A DNA stretch of 64,000 nt from Mucilaginibacter paludis DSM 18603 (GCF_000166195.2 NZ_CM001403.1:7118877-7182876); one strand, 5' to 3'. Positions 33,374 to 42,709 are shown, numbered from the stretch's first letter. Made by a program: numbers and translations. The notes: a model not told the origin generated them from the letters alone.

Positions 33374-34966
33374 TCAAATCTTATCCTTCTTAAACTCCGA
33401 AGTACTATGGAACTCAACATCCGGGAAATCGCGTTTAGCCAGGTTAATCATAAAGTCGTTATCGGCTAAAAATACCGGGTTGCCTTCTTTATCCGTCGCT
33501 ATCTGGTGCTGGCGGCGTTGTAAAATTTCCCCCAATTTCTTTTTATCGGTGGCGGTAATCCAGCTTGAACGTTTAAAGGTTAACAACCGGAAGGCTGCCT
33601 TGGCGCCGTATTCATGCTCTAACCTGAAGCTGATCACCTCAAACTGAAGCTCGCCTACGGTGCCTATAATTTTACGGTTACCGGGTTGCTGCACAAATAA
33701 TTGCGCTACGCCTTCCTCGGTTAATTGCTGAATGCCTTTTTCCAGCTGCTTGCTTTTCAGTGGGTCGCGGTTTTCAACCTCTTTGAAAATCTCGGGTGAG
33801 AAACTCGGGATCCCTTTAAATTGCAATTGTTCGCCTTCGGTTAAGGTATCGCCTATTTTAAAGTTGCCGCTATCGTATAAACCAACAACATCGCCGGGCC
33901 AGGCTTCTTCAACCAGGCTCTTTTCGTTGGCCATAAAATCCATCGGGTTGCTAAATTTAAGTTTCTTTTGCAGCCGCGTGTGGAAGTAAAATTTATTACG
34001 CTCAAATTTACCCGAGCAGATCCTTAAAAAAGCGATACGGTCGCGGTGATTAGGGTCAAGGTTGGCGTGTATCTTAAATACAAAACCGGTAAAGGGTTTC
34101 TCGGTAGCCAATACCTCGCGGGTTTCGGCTTCGCGGCTTTTGGGGCTTGGCGCTATGTTCACAAAGGTATCCAGCAATTCGCGGATGCCGAAGTTGTTAA
34201 TGGCACTACCGAAGAACACGGGAGCCAATAACCCTTCCAGGTACATTTCCTTATCCAGTTCGCCGTAAACCCCGTCTATCAGCTCCAAATCATCTTTAAG
34301 GGTACTTAACTCTTTGGGCTTTAAATATTGATTGAGTTGCTCATCATCCAGATCCTGCACTTTAACTACGGGCTCGGTAATTTTATTTTTATCCGGGTTA
34401 AAAAGGTTTAACTGTTTCTCGTAAATATTATAAACCCCTTTAAAGGTGTAACCCTGGCCGATAGGCCATGATAGTGGACACAAGCTAATGTTTAGCTGTT
34501 TCTCGATCTCGTCAAGCAGGTCAAAGGTATCTTTACCCTCGCGGTCCATCTTGTTGATGAAAATGATCACCGGTGTGTTGCGCATACGGCAAACGCCCAT
34601 CAGCTTTTGTGTTTGCTCTTCAACCCCTTTCACACTGTCAACCACCAGGATAACGCTATCCACAGCTGATAAGGTACGGTAGGTGTCTTCGGCAAAATCC
34701 TTGTGGCCGGGCGTATCTAATATGTTAATGCGCTTATCCTTATATTCAAAACCCATTACCGACGTAGCCACCGATATACCACGTTGCTTTTCAATCTCCA
34801 TAAAATCCGAAGTATTGCTTTGGTTGGCCTTGTTCCGTTTTACAGCGCCGGCAGTGTTAATGGCGCCACCAAACAGCAGGAACTTTTCAGTCAGGGTAGT
34901 TTTACCGGCATCGGGGTGACTAATAATGGCAAATGTTTTTCTTTTTTCTATTTCTGGATAAACCAT
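33374..34966 (-). CDS. prfC: Peptide chain release factor 3
   Basis: 530 residues, full length. GTPase that recycles RF1/RF2 from the ribosome. G1 SHPDAGKTTLTEKFL (residues 16-30), the RF3-specific GAVKRNKANQSNTSDFMEIE with QRGISVATSV, G3 DTPGHKDFAEDTYR, G4 INKMDREGKD. The C-terminal RF3 domain reads LQFEVISFRLEHEYGAKAAF. A TATCTTTG box on the minus strand at 35049-35056 may be its -7 element. Convergent with the repeat block at its 3' end. Confidence 0.97.
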   Translation of the reverse strand: MVYPEIEKRKTFAIISHPDAGKTTLTEKFLLFGGAINTAGAVKRNKANQSNTSDFMEIEKQRGISVATSVMGFEYKDKRINILDTPGHKDFAEDTYRTLSAVDSVILVVDSVKGVEEQTQKLMGVCRMRNTPVIIFINKMDREGKDTFDLLDEIEKQLNISLCPLSWPIGQGYTFKGVYNIYEKQLNLFNPDKNKITEPVVKVQDLDDEQLNQYLKPKELSTLKDDLELIDGVYGELDKEMYLEGLLAPVFFGSAINNFGIRELLDTFVNIAPSPKSREAETREVLATEKPFTGFVFKIHANLDPNHRDRIAFLRICSGKFERNKFYFHTRLQKKLKFSNPMDFMANEKSLVEEAWPGDVVGLYDSGNFKIGDTLTEGEQLQFKGIPSFSPEIFKEVENRDPLKSKQLEKGIQQLTEEGVAQLFVQQPGNRKIIGTVGELQFEVISFRLEHEYGAKAAFRLLTFKRSSWITATDKKKLGEILQRRQHQIATDKEGNPVFLADNDFMINLAKRDFPDVEFHSTSEFKKDKI

Positions 34967-35089
34967 AGTTGTATTGATACGCAGCAGCGCGATATGAGAT
35001 ATTGTTAAAGGAAAGCAGAGTAAAAGCCTGGTTTCATATACGAGGGTGCAAAGATAATAATTTTATGTAGTTATATGGTAGTGTAACTA

Positions 35090-35332
35090 TTAATGAAGGT
35101 ATATCAATATTGCCGTTGGCGCAGCAATGGTAATATAAGGTATAAGCTGCCGGAGCATTTGCGATCTAGCCAAGGATAAAAATGCGAAGGCTAAAGCTAA
35201 AGTAGGCGCAACTATCGGCAGTGCGGTTATAATATTATAGTTGATATAGTTACTGGATCCGAAGTTAGTGATTTCTTCGTTTGGGGCTTTGACTTTATTG
35301 AGGCGATATTTTTTTCGAATAGTTAAACTCAT
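35090..35332 (-). CDS. Small membrane protein, hypothetical
   Basis: 80 residues if started at the ATG at 35332 (MSLTIRKKYRLNKVKAPNEE); a further ATG at 35377 is open but abuts the divergent gene. Two likely membrane helices (ALPIVAPTLALAFAFLSLA and LIPYITIAAPTAILIYL) after a basic N-terminus. No family recognised. Confidence 0.4.
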   Translation of the reverse strand: MSLTIRKKYRLNKVKAPNEEITNFGSSNYINYNIITALPIVAPTLALAFAFLSLARSQMLRQLIPYITIAAPTAILIYLH

Positions 35333-35381
35333 TAAGTAAAATATCGGTATTTCGTTACATTTGCTTCTAAATAGCATCTAA

Positions 35382-35585
35382 ATGGAAGATAATACCAATA
35401 AACCTAAGGGATATTATAAGTTTGGCATGTTTTATTACGAAGAAAATAACAAACGTTTAATCGTTCGTAGTCCCAACAATCGATATACATTGAATTTTGC
35501 AAATAAGTGGTCATACGCGATTGAAGCTATATTCTTTATTATTGTTATTTTGAAGATATTAGTTACATCTGGCCTAATTCACTAA
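35382..35585 (+). CDS. Small DUF5808-like membrane protein
   Basis: 67 residues. FGMFYYEENNKRLIVRSPNN with RYTLNFANKWSY resembles the DUF5808 signature (Y.N..D.R..V......TLNFA.P), followed by one membrane helix (AIEAIFFIIVILKILVTSG). TACATTTG at 35356-35363, 18 nt before the ATG, is a good -7 box. Divergent from the preceding small membrane gene. Function unknown. Confidence 0.65.
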   Translation: MEDNTNKPKGYYKFGMFYYEENNKRLIVRSPNNRYTLNFANKWSYAIEAIFFIIVILKILVTSGLIH

Positions 35586-35752
35586 ACTCATAAATCTATT
35601 GAGGTGCTTCTAATTTTAATGATTTTCGCTATTTTAAACTCGCTTAGGTTCTATGCACAAGGCCACATAGTGCAGATAAAGTTTAAGCATTCCTAACAAC
35701 TGTTTTTTGAACTTAGTATTCATCTGCCGCCTATCAATTGGGCTATTTAGCT

Positions 35753-35760
35753 TATATTTG
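35753..35760 (+). promoter_or_regulatory. Predicted -7 box of the phosphodiesterase gene
   Basis: TATATTTG, a perfect TANNTTTG match, ends 6 nt before the ATG at 35767; no clear -33 TTG. The mRNA would be leaderless or nearly so. Confidence 0.4.
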
Positions 35761-35766
35761 GTGTAG

Positions 35767-36726
35767 ATGAAAACATGGATATACAGCCTTTTAACAATAT
35801 TATTACTGCAACACGCTACCATTCTATCCGCCCAACAAACTAAAACGTTTAAGGTAATCCCCTTAGGTGTTTTAGGCGGAATTGACGAGAGCAACCTATC
35901 AGCTTACATGCTGGCGCCTGCAGGTTTCAGCGATTATGTTTGCCTTGACGCGGGTACCTTACACTACGGCATAAAAAAAGCAATTGAAAATAATGCCCTT
36001 AACGGGGATGTGGATGAAGTGCTTAAAAAATCCATCAAAGGTTATCTGATCTCGCATCCGCATCTTGATCATGTAGCGGGTTTAATTATCAATTCACCCG
36101 ATGACGTGAATAAGAATATTTATGGGCTGCCATCGTGCCTGGATGTATTGCGCGATAATTATTTCACCTGGAAAAGCTGGGCTAATTTTGGCAGCGAGGG
36201 CGATAAACCCATCCTCAATAAATATCATTATACTCCGCTTACTCCCGGTGCCGAAACGCCCATAGCCAGTACCACCATGAGCGTGCAGGCATTTGTATTG
36301 AGCCATGGCAACCCTTACCAGAGTACGGCTTTTTTAGTTAAGAGCGGAGATAGTTACCTTCTTTATTTAGGCGATACCGGGGCCGATCAGATTGAAAAAT
36401 CAAACAAGCTACAAATACTTTGGCAGGAAGTTGCTCCCCTGGTTAAAAGCAAAAAGTTAAAAGCCATCATGATCGAGGTATCATACCCCGATGAGCAGCC
36501 CGAAAAGCAATTGTTTGGGCACTTAACGCCAAAGTTGCTGATGCACGAGATGGATGTTTTAGGCAAGCTGTCGGGTATTCAGGCAATGAAAGGCTTGCCG
36601 GTGGTTATTACACACATTAAACCATCGGGCCATCACGAGGCGCAGATTAAGCAGGAACTGGGTAATGCCAACAGCTTACAATTGAAGTTGATTATCCCCG
36701 AACAGGGTAAACTGCTGGAGTTTTAA
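35767..36726 (+). CDS. Class II 3',5'-cyclic nucleotide phosphodiesterase (secreted)
   Basis: 319 residues. Signal peptide (YSLLTILLLQHATILSAQQ), then a metallo-beta-lactamase-like fold of the cyclic-nucleotide phosphodiesterase class II (PDE1/CpdP) group. The metal motif HPHLDHVAG is at 97-105, followed by GLPSCLDVLRDNYF, LYLGDTGADQIE, IMIEVSYPDEQPEKQLFGHL and VVITHIKPSG with further metal His/Asp. It should hydrolyse cAMP, here in the periplasm or outside. Its stop overlaps convergent hscA by 4 nt. Confidence 0.9.
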   Translation: MKTWIYSLLTILLLQHATILSAQQTKTFKVIPLGVLGGIDESNLSAYMLAPAGFSDYVCLDAGTLHYGIKKAIENNALNGDVDEVLKKSIKGYLISHPHLDHVAGLIINSPDDVNKNIYGLPSCLDVLRDNYFTWKSWANFGSEGDKPILNKYHYTPLTPGAETPIASTTMSVQAFVLSHGNPYQSTAFLVKSGDSYLLYLGDTGADQIEKSNKLQILWQEVAPLVKSKKLKAIMIEVSYPDEQPEKQLFGHLTPKLLMHEMDVLGKLSGIQAMKGLPVVITHIKPSGHHEAQIKQELGNANSLQLKLIIPEQGKLLEF

Positions 36727-38594
36727 TCCTGATCAGGCTTCTCAACACTTTTACCTTTCATGGCCTGGCCAATAGCCTGGTCCATCAGGCGCTCTGCAAA
36801 GGGGCGGGTAAAGTCGTTCAGTTCGTCAATGGCTTTGTGTATCTGGTCTTTGTCGCCGCTGCCCAAGCTGTCTTTCAGGGCTTGTACTAATTTGGTTGTG
36901 TCGCTTATCTCGGCAATTCCGAGCCACGAACTGTTCTTTTTGATGAAGCCTTCAACGGTGTAAACCATTTGTTCGCCTTCGGTGCGGGCTTCAATCAGCA
37001 TGCGCTGGGCAACGTCGTCCTTGGCGTGGGTAATGCTGTCCATCAGCATTTGCTCAACCACATCATCGGTAATGCCGTAGGCCGGTTTTACTTCAACCTC
37101 CTGTTTTACGCCCGAGCGTAATTCTATCGCCTGGATCTTTAAAATTCCATCCGCGTTAAGCAAAAAATTAATATCAACCTTGGGGAAACCTGCAGGCATA
37201 GCCGGTATGCCTTTCAAATCAAATTCGGCCAGTTTGCGGTTCTCCTTAATCAGGTCGCGCTCGCCCTGGTAAACGGCAATCTTCATGTTTATCTGCCCAT
37301 CAATCGAGGTGGTATATTGCCTGCCTGCCTTGGTAGGTATTTTGGAGTTACGTGGGATGATCACATCCATCAGCCCGCCCATGGTTTCGATGCCGAGGGA
37401 CAGGGGGGTAACATCAAGCAACAAAATATCCGACCGGTTACCGGCCAGTATATCGGCCTGGATGGCTGCGCCCAGGGCAACCACCTCATCGGGGTTCACT
37501 TCGTCGTGCAGTTTACGGCCAAAAAACTCCGATACCATTTTTTTAACCAATTCGGTACGGGTTGATCCGCCAACCATCACCACCTCGTCAATTTCGGTAA
37601 CCTGCATACCGGCATCTTTTAAGGCATTCCGGCAGCTCTCTATCGTTTTTTCAACCTTAGGTAATATCAGTTCTTCAAATGTATGGCGGTCTATGGTACA
37701 CCAAATTTCGCCAACCTTTTCGTTAAACAAGCTTTGGTGGCTAAAGGCTATTTTAGCTTTCTCGGCCAGCAGGCGAAGTTCCTGTGCCAGTTCGCGGTTT
37801 TGTAATAGCTCTTCGCGGTTAAGGTTATTTTTTTGGATCCAGTAATCCAGTATGGCGCGGTCAAAATCATCACCGCCTAAAAAGGTATCGCCATTGGTGG
37901 CCAGTACTTCAAAAATTCCGTTTTGTATTTGCAGGATAGATACATCAAACGTGCCTCCGCCTAAATCATAAACGGCAATGGTTTTGGTTTCGCTTGGATC
38001 GAGCCCTATGCCATAAGCCAGGCTGGCGGCGGTAGGCTCGTTTACAATACGCATCACATCCAAGCCTGCCAGTTTGCCGGCATCACGGGTGGCCTGGCGC
38101 TGTGAATCGTTAAAATAAGCCGGAACGGTTACTACAGCACGGTTAACAGGTGTTTTTAAGGCATGTTCGGCACGTTCCTTCAGTTCTTTGAGTATCAATC
38201 CTGATAGTTCGATAGGCGTATAAAATTGCTCGCCCACCTTTATTTTTACCAGGCTCTCGCTGTTATCGTCAATTACTTTATAGCTAAAAAAATCTTTATG
38301 ATTTTCAATATCGTGGTAAGAGCGGCCCAAAAGGCGCTTAACCGAGAAGATGGTGTTTTGCGGATCAGTCAGTAAAAAGTTTTTAGCTTCGTTGCCAACG
38401 CTGATCTCCCCGGCAGGGCCAAAATGGACTATAGATGGTACCAGCACCCCCTTGCCCATATCGTTGATTACCTTTGGATGCTTATCCGGATCGATAAAAG
38501 CAACCAGCGAATTGGTAGTGCCCAGATCGATACCTACGATGATCTCTTCTTTTTGTAACGAACCCGTTGCCAGGTTGATGGAAATTTTAGCCAT
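36723..38594 (-). CDS. hscA: Fe-S cluster assembly chaperone HscA (Hsp70 family)
   Basis: 623 residues. Hsp70 ATPase domain with IVGIDLGTTNSLVAF (19-33), VPAYFNDSQRQATRDAG, VYDLGGGTFDVSIL and VMVGGSTR; the substrate domain starts near DVTPLSLGIETMGGLMDVII. The N-terminal ISINLATGSLQKEE extension and the linker LLLDVTPLSLGIE fit HscA better than DnaK, and the length is close to HscA (616 in E. coli). HscA with HscB transfers Fe-S clusters from IscU. No other isc gene lies nearby. TACATTTG at 38612-38619 (minus) is a possible -7 box. Confidence 0.9.
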   Translation of the reverse strand: MAKISINLATGSLQKEEIIVGIDLGTTNSLVAFIDPDKHPKVINDMGKGVLVPSIVHFGPAGEISVGNEAKNFLLTDPQNTIFSVKRLLGRSYHDIENHKDFFSYKVIDDNSESLVKIKVGEQFYTPIELSGLILKELKERAEHALKTPVNRAVVTVPAYFNDSQRQATRDAGKLAGLDVMRIVNEPTAASLAYGIGLDPSETKTIAVYDLGGGTFDVSILQIQNGIFEVLATNGDTFLGGDDFDRAILDYWIQKNNLNREELLQNRELAQELRLLAEKAKIAFSHQSLFNEKVGEIWCTIDRHTFEELILPKVEKTIESCRNALKDAGMQVTEIDEVVMVGGSTRTELVKKMVSEFFGRKLHDEVNPDEVVALGAAIQADILAGNRSDILLLDVTPLSLGIETMGGLMDVIIPRNSKIPTKAGRQYTTSIDGQINMKIAVYQGERDLIKENRKLAEFDLKGIPAMPAGFPKVDINFLLNADGILKIQAIELRSGVKQEVEVKPAYGITDDVVEQMLMDSITHAKDDVAQRMLIEARTEGEQMVYTVEGFIKKNSSWLGIAEISDTTKLVQALKDSLGSGDKDQIHKAIDELNDFTRPFAERLMDQAIGQAMKGKSVEKPDQD

Positions 38595-38727
38595 AACTCT
38601 TTAACAAGCCGCAAATGTATATAGTTTTTGCCGATGCCGTGTCATGGTAATTTACGTTTTTGTATGCTGCCGGATAAACATGGCCTAATGATCAACCTTT
38701 GTGCTTGCAATAGCGCCCGGTGAGGTG

Positions 38728-39291
38728 CTATTTACCTTTGGAAACTAACATATCCGGTTTTAAGATATAGGTGAGCATATCATCTATACCATCATGAGTG
38801 TTGGCATATAAACCGTCATCGAGTTTAAAACCGATTTTCTCCAATATCCCTACCGATTTAATATTGTTGGCCGAGGGGAACGCGGTAATGGTTTCAGCCT
38901 TGATCTGTTCAAAGCCAAATTGAATAGCAGCGTGGATAGCCTCCGTCATAATACCTTTGTGGTGATATTCCGGCAGTAATTCGTATCCTAATTCTATGGT
39001 GCTGTTTGCCTCATCAAAGTTCCAGAAACAAATGCCGCCAATTAATTCAGGATTGCCTTTTAACGCAATGGCCCAGTTAACCGATTGTTTATTTTTAACG
39101 TATTCGTCGATTTTGTTGATGTGTGCCAGGGCATCTTCTATCCCGGAGGAAGGGATGCGGTCGATAAATTGATTGACTTCCTCGTTCGACCGGAGCAGGT
39201 GAACTTGCTGGGCATCGTCGGCGTTTAATTCCCTTAATACCAGGCGTTCGGTAAACAGTTCCGGGAAGATTATAAAATTCAGGTTTAACAT
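38728..39291 (-). CDS. GNAT family N-acetyltransferase (RimJ/RimL-like)
   Basis: 187 residues. Acetyltransf_3 pattern: FTERLVLRELNADDAQQVHLL, WAIALKGNPELIGGICFWNF, then motif A LGYELLPEYHHKGIMTEAIH with the acetyl-CoA Q/R-x-x-G/A position as HHKGIM, and ANNIKSVGILEKIGF near the end. Cytoplasmic; substrate unknown, often ribosomal or small-molecule amines. Its ATG lies inside a perfect 9-bp hairpin (39291-39312). Confidence 0.9.
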   Translation of the reverse strand: MLNLNFIIFPELFTERLVLRELNADDAQQVHLLRSNEEVNQFIDRIPSSGIEDALAHINKIDEYVKNKQSVNWAIALKGNPELIGGICFWNFDEANSTIELGYELLPEYHHKGIMTEAIHAAIQFGFEQIKAETITAFPSANNIKSVGILEKIGFKLDDGLYANTHDGIDDMLTYILKPDMLVSKGK

Positions 39292-39312
39292 AGCTGCTAT
39301 TCTTAGCAGCTA
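39291..39312 (-). promoter_or_regulatory. Perfect hairpin overlapping the GNAT start codon
   Basis: TAGCTGCTA (39291-39299) and its exact complement TAGCAGCTA (39304-39312) with a 4-nt loop. The stem includes the A of the GNAT ATG, so in mRNA it could hide the start; as DNA it could be an operator. Confidence 0.5.
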
Positions 39313-39316
39313 ATAT

Positions 39317-39352
39317 AAAAAATAAGGCCCCTTTTTGGGGCCTTTATTTTTA
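39317..39352 (-). terminator. Terminator after the 95-residue coiled protein
   Basis: Stem AAGGCCCC / GGGGCCTT with a TTTTT loop flanked by A and T runs, just after the stop of the minus-strand gene ending at 39350. Confidence 0.75.
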
Positions 39353-39637
39353 CAATTTTAAAGCTTCCTGCTCTTTCAATTGCTGGATATTGTTACTGTT
39401 TTCGTATTCGTCGGTTTTACCGGCAAAATATTCCAGTATTCCGGCAATGGTATCCATATTATCGGATACGCGCTGGTGCATATCTGGCAAATCTTTTTCT
39501 AATCTTTTATCGCCCAGGTCAATATTATCAACTTCTATTTTACCTAACTTTTGTATGAGCGCCTGCTGGCTGTTCTTTAAGTCATTCAACTCATGAACAA
39601 TTTTTTCCATCAGTTCAAACTTCCTTAGCTTATCCAT
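39350..39637 (-). CDS. Small coiled-coil hypothetical protein
   Basis: 95 residues, almost fully helical with heptad spacing (KFELMEKIVHELNDLKNSQQ; LIQKLGKIEVDN; RVSDNMDTIAGILEYFAG). Cytoplasmic, acidic. The clean hairpin terminator after the stop supports a real gene. No family recognised. Confidence 0.65.
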   Translation of the reverse strand: MDKLRKFELMEKIVHELNDLKNSQQALIQKLGKIEVDNIDLGDKRLEKDLPDMHQRVSDNMDTIAGILEYFAGKTDEYENSNNIQQLKEQEALKL

Positions 39638-39736
39638 GATCTTATAATTTGAGGTTAAATATTAAATTATCTAACTTAGTTTAAAGCGACAAAAGCCAAT
39701 TATGTTTCAAATAAATCCAATCTATTATTAACAGCA

Positions 39737-39771
39737 TAAAAAAAGCCGTAAAACACAAAGGCTTTACGGCT
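39737..39771 (-). terminator. Terminator of the Thr/Val-rich secreted protein gene
   Basis: AGCCGTAAA / TTTACGGCT stem (39744-39752, 39763-39771) followed on the minus strand by seven T. Confidence 0.8.
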
Positions 39772-39808
39772 CCACTTAACATACACTTTAACAAACTATA
39801 ATCAACAT

Positions 39809-40213
39809 TTACTGGGTAACAACCGTTTTTTTAACAACGGGCTTTGTTCCGGTACTTTTATGTACAGTATGCTTTGAAACCGTAGTTTTTGAAACTTTGG
39901 TAGCTGTAACCGGGGCATGGGCTTTAACAGTTGTGGTAGTAGTTGTTGTTGAAACCTGGGCCGGTGGTGGCGGAAGGGTAGCATTTACCGGTGCTGGTTC
40001 AACAACAGGTGCCGGGCCGTTAGCTGCAGCGCCAACTGTAGCCGAGGTTCCGCTGCCCGAAACTTTGGTTTTGGTAGTGCTATTGCGGCCTTTACGGCTC
40101 ACTTTAACCTTCTTTTTAATTTCTACATGATTGGTATCGATAGTTTGAGCCTTTGCATCCTGGAATGTCCATGCAAAAACGGCCATTAATAGCATTAAGC
40201 TGATCTTTCTCAT
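39809..40213 (-). CDS. Secreted low-complexity protein rich in Thr, Val, Lys and Pro
   Basis: 134 residues. Signal peptide (RKISLMLLMAVFAWTFQDAKAQ), a basic segment (VEIKKKVKVSRKGRNSTTKT), a Pro/Ala linker (PVVEPAPVNATLPPPPAQ), a run of seven Thr and a VSKTTVSKHTVHKSTGTKPV tail. No folded domain is apparent; likely an extended periplasmic or surface protein. Signal peptide and terminator both support it. Confidence 0.7.
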   Translation of the reverse strand: MRKISLMLLMAVFAWTFQDAKAQTIDTNHVEIKKKVKVSRKGRNSTTKTKVSGSGTSATVGAAANGPAPVVEPAPVNATLPPPPAQVSTTTTTTTVKAHAPVTATKVSKTTVSKHTVHKSTGTKPVVKKTVVTQ

Positions 40214-40509
40214 AATTTACGTTACTTATACTATTGTAACATAATTATGACAATTTTGTTTTGAATATAGCATGTAAGTGCTACCGGGCAGCATACTAAG
40301 CTGTAAAGGTAGCATTTAACTGACTTGGGTAACTTTAAACCAGGCGATCCGGTGGAGGATTAAATACGGTTCAGTGATGACCAAATGTTAAAGTAACTGT
40401 GGTAGGTACAGTACTGTGAGGAGTTGGCTGCTATATACTTTGGGCTGCTGCCGTCTACTGCTGCAAAAGGTAGTTGTTAATTACCAATGCAAAGCGGTAA
40501 AGCAGCAGC

Positions 40510-41058
40510 TTACCGGCCTATCAACTGCAGGATAAAAAAGAAAGCAGCCACACCTGCAAACGCCAGGCTGATTAACCAGTAGATTCGTTTTTTGATCAGG
40601 ATAGAGATGGCACCGATAGCAATCGCGATCTGGAACAGGGTGACGGACCGGGCCAGCGTATTGTGGCTCTCTGCATGCCGGTGCGATTCAGCTTCGTATT
40701 CCTTAGCTTTATTCATAATCTCCTGCTGCTCTGCTTTATTTTCACTGATCTTTTCTTCGTCCGAAGGGACAGCCGCTTTACCTATCGCTTTCAATAACTT
40801 ACCGTCCGACACCAGGATCTCCGTTTTAATTCCCTTTGCCTGGTAGTAAGCCCATTGGTCGCTTGCTTTGATCTGGCTCAGCATGGATTCGTCCGCATGA
40901 TAGGCTGCCAGCAAACTGGTAATTGCTGATAGTACGGCAATTACCGCCGTAGTTAAAGCCACATAAACTATCCATTTATTGCCGGTAGCTTCGGCATGGT
41001 GAGCCTCCTCATGGATATGCTCATGTAGCGATTCGGTAGGGTCCTCAAGTTCTTCCAT
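40510..41058 (-). CDS. DUF4337 domain-containing membrane protein
   Basis: 182 residues. His-rich start (HEHIHEEAHHAEA), one helix (WIVYVALTTAVIAVLSAITSL), a polar stretch (SMLSQIKASDQWAYYQAKGI is the family signature) and two C-terminal helices (TLFQIAIAIGAISILI and YWLISLAFAGVAAFFFILQL). This matches DUF4337, an inner-membrane family of unknown function. Confidence 0.88.
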   Translation of the reverse strand: MEELEDPTESLHEHIHEEAHHAEATGNKWIVYVALTTAVIAVLSAITSLLAAYHADESMLSQIKASDQWAYYQAKGIKTEILVSDGKLLKAIGKAAVPSDEEKISENKAEQQEIMNKAKEYEAESHRHAESHNTLARSVTLFQIAIAIGAISILIKKRIYWLISLAFAGVAAFFFILQLIGR

Positions 41059-41299
41059 CGTTTTTTATTATTGGGAATTTTCGCCCCAGTTGTAAAAATA
41101 TTTTCGCTGTTTGGTACTATGTAAACTCTATTTATCAGGGCTAAAATTGCCTTTTAAGCCTTATAAGGCCTGTTAAAGTCTGTATCAAATTAAGGTTCAA
41201 TTATTGTATAAATCTCTGTAAGCACAAATAAAAATAATTGTTTAACCTTTAAAAGATCATGTTATGTATACTTTTATCGCTTTCTTAATGGTTGTAAAT

Positions 41300-41995
41300 T
41301 CAGTTTTGCTTTTTAACTCCCGCAATAAAGTCCTTTAAGTAATAGGGCTCAAAGTAAGCCACGTCGGCAAAATTCCGCTTATTGAGTTTTTGAATTGCCG
41401 GAACTAAAATATCCTTTGCCGAGTTGCTAAAGTTATCTGCAAATAAAGCGTTAGGATGATGGCCCAAAGCCAGCTTGCATTTTTGAGCACCGTCGCCAAA
41501 AAATATCATTTGTTGCTTAGTTAACAAATCATCAAAGCTTGCTTCATCAATAACAACAGCAGCTGTAGGGATGATTTCCTTGCCTGCATCGTCAAAAACT
41601 GCAGTGTAAACTTCCATTCTACGCGCGTCTATCATTGGGCATAACAGGGCACCGGCAGGAATGTCAACTATTTTGCGGTTAATTAAACCAAAGGCCATAG
41701 CCGATAAAGTTTCAACGGCTATCAGGGGCTTGTCTAAAGCAAAGCATAAACCTTTGGCTGTAGATACGCCTATCCGCAAACCGGTATATGAGCCCGGCCC
41801 GCAGCTTACCGCAACAGCATCAATATCGGTATAAAGTTTGCCTGTTTCGTTAAATAATTCTTCAGTAAAAACGGTGATCACTTCGGCGTGAATATTCCGC
41901 TGGTCAATTTCGCGCAAAGCGATGATCTGATCGTCAGCCGCGAGGGCAACTGAGCATGATGTGGTAGCAGTTTCTATTAAAAGGATTAAGCTCAT
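41300..41995 (-). CDS. tsaB: tRNA threonylcarbamoyladenosine biosynthesis protein TsaB
   Basis: 231 residues from the ATG at 41995; the longer frame to 42070 runs into yidD. ASKHA-fold protein with LLIETATTSCSVALA at the start, AVSCGPGSYTGLRIGVSTAKGLCFAL (signature of TsaB) and ALLCPMIDARRMEVYTA. It pairs with TsaD and TsaE to make t6A37 on ANN-decoding tRNAs. Fourth gene after rpmH, rnpA and yidD, 5 nt behind yidD. Confidence 0.95.
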   Translation of the reverse strand: MSLILLIETATTSCSVALAADDQIIALREIDQRNIHAEVITVFTEELFNETGKLYTDIDAVAVSCGPGSYTGLRIGVSTAKGLCFALDKPLIAVETLSAMAFGLINRKIVDIPAGALLCPMIDARRMEVYTAVFDDAGKEIIPTAAVVIDEASFDDLLTKQQMIFFGDGAQKCKLALGHHPNALFADNFSNSAKDILVPAIQKLNKRNFADVAYFEPYYLKDFIAGVKKQN

Positions 41996-42000
41996 TGTTG

Positions 42001-42243
42001 TCAGGGTACAGGGTCGTGCCCATGGCCTCCCCAGGGGTTGCAGCGGGCAATACGTTTCAAAGTTAACCATCCGCCCTTAAATGCGCCATATTTTTTTATT
42101 GCCTCGATACCGTACTGCGAGCAGGTAGGGGTGTAGCGGCACTGCGCACCCAGGATAGGAGAAAGTAAAATTTGGTATAGTTTGATAAGCGCAATAAAAA
42201 AACTGCCGACAATTGTTTTCAACAGGTTGGTTATTGTGCTCAT
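42001..42243 (-). CDS. yidD: Membrane protein insertion efficiency factor YidD
   Basis: 80 residues. ALIKLYQILLSPILGAQCRY with TPTCSQYGIEAI and ARCNPWGGHGHDPVP are the family's invariant blocks, including the three Cys. A peripheral inner-membrane protein assisting YidC. Overlaps rnpA by 4 nt. Confidence 0.97.
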   Translation of the reverse strand: MSTITNLLKTIVGSFFIALIKLYQILLSPILGAQCRYTPTCSQYGIEAIKKYGAFKGGWLTLKRIARCNPWGGHGHDPVP

Positions 42244-42626
42244 TGCGCAGTGGCTTGTGTGCTCAGTTGAAGCAATGCCTTTTGCATCTTCTTTTCCATC
42301 AGGCTGTAATCGGCTATTTCTTTACCAATGAAACCGATAGACAGCACAATAGTTTTATTGGCAGCCAGCAAAGGGTTGTACAAGCATTGTTGTTTATACA
42401 GGCGATAAACCTCGCGCATGCGCCGCTTAATCAGGTTACGATCAACAGCGCGTTTATAGCGCCTTTTAGATACAGCAAGTACAACCTGAACGGGCACCGG
42501 CTGATGCTCAGGGGCTGCACACCACGAAACTTTAAAGGGGTAACATAAAAAAGAAGAACCTTTATGAAAAAGCCCGTCGATGAGCCTTTTATTACATAAT
42601 CGTTCTTCTTTTTTAAATGTATACAT
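42240..42626 (-). CDS. rnpA: Ribonuclease P protein component
   Basis: 128 residues. FKKEERLCNKRLIDGLFHKG at the start, LAVSKRRYKRAVDRNLIKRR with MREVYRLYK is the RNP motif. Protein subunit of RNase P, which trims tRNA 5' ends. Follows rpmH by 83 nt, the usual order. Confidence 0.97.
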   Translation of the reverse strand: MYTFKKEERLCNKRLIDGLFHKGSSFLCYPFKVSWCAAPEHQPVPVQVVLAVSKRRYKRAVDRNLIKRRMREVYRLYKQQCLYNPLLAANKTIVLSIGFIGKEIADYSLMEKKMQKALLQLSTQATAQ

Positions 42627-42709
42627 ACGATTGCTACTGAACCGAAATAAATTAAATTACCAGCCAGCGTCAGCCCTGTTTTTAACAGAGTGGAGCAATC
42701 AGAGTAGTA

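Noticed and set aside
41264..41338. 24-codon hydrophobic ORF MYTFIAFLMVVNSVLLFNSR...
   Set aside because: It overlaps the 3' end of tsaB on the other strand, and no promoter, terminator or family supports it.
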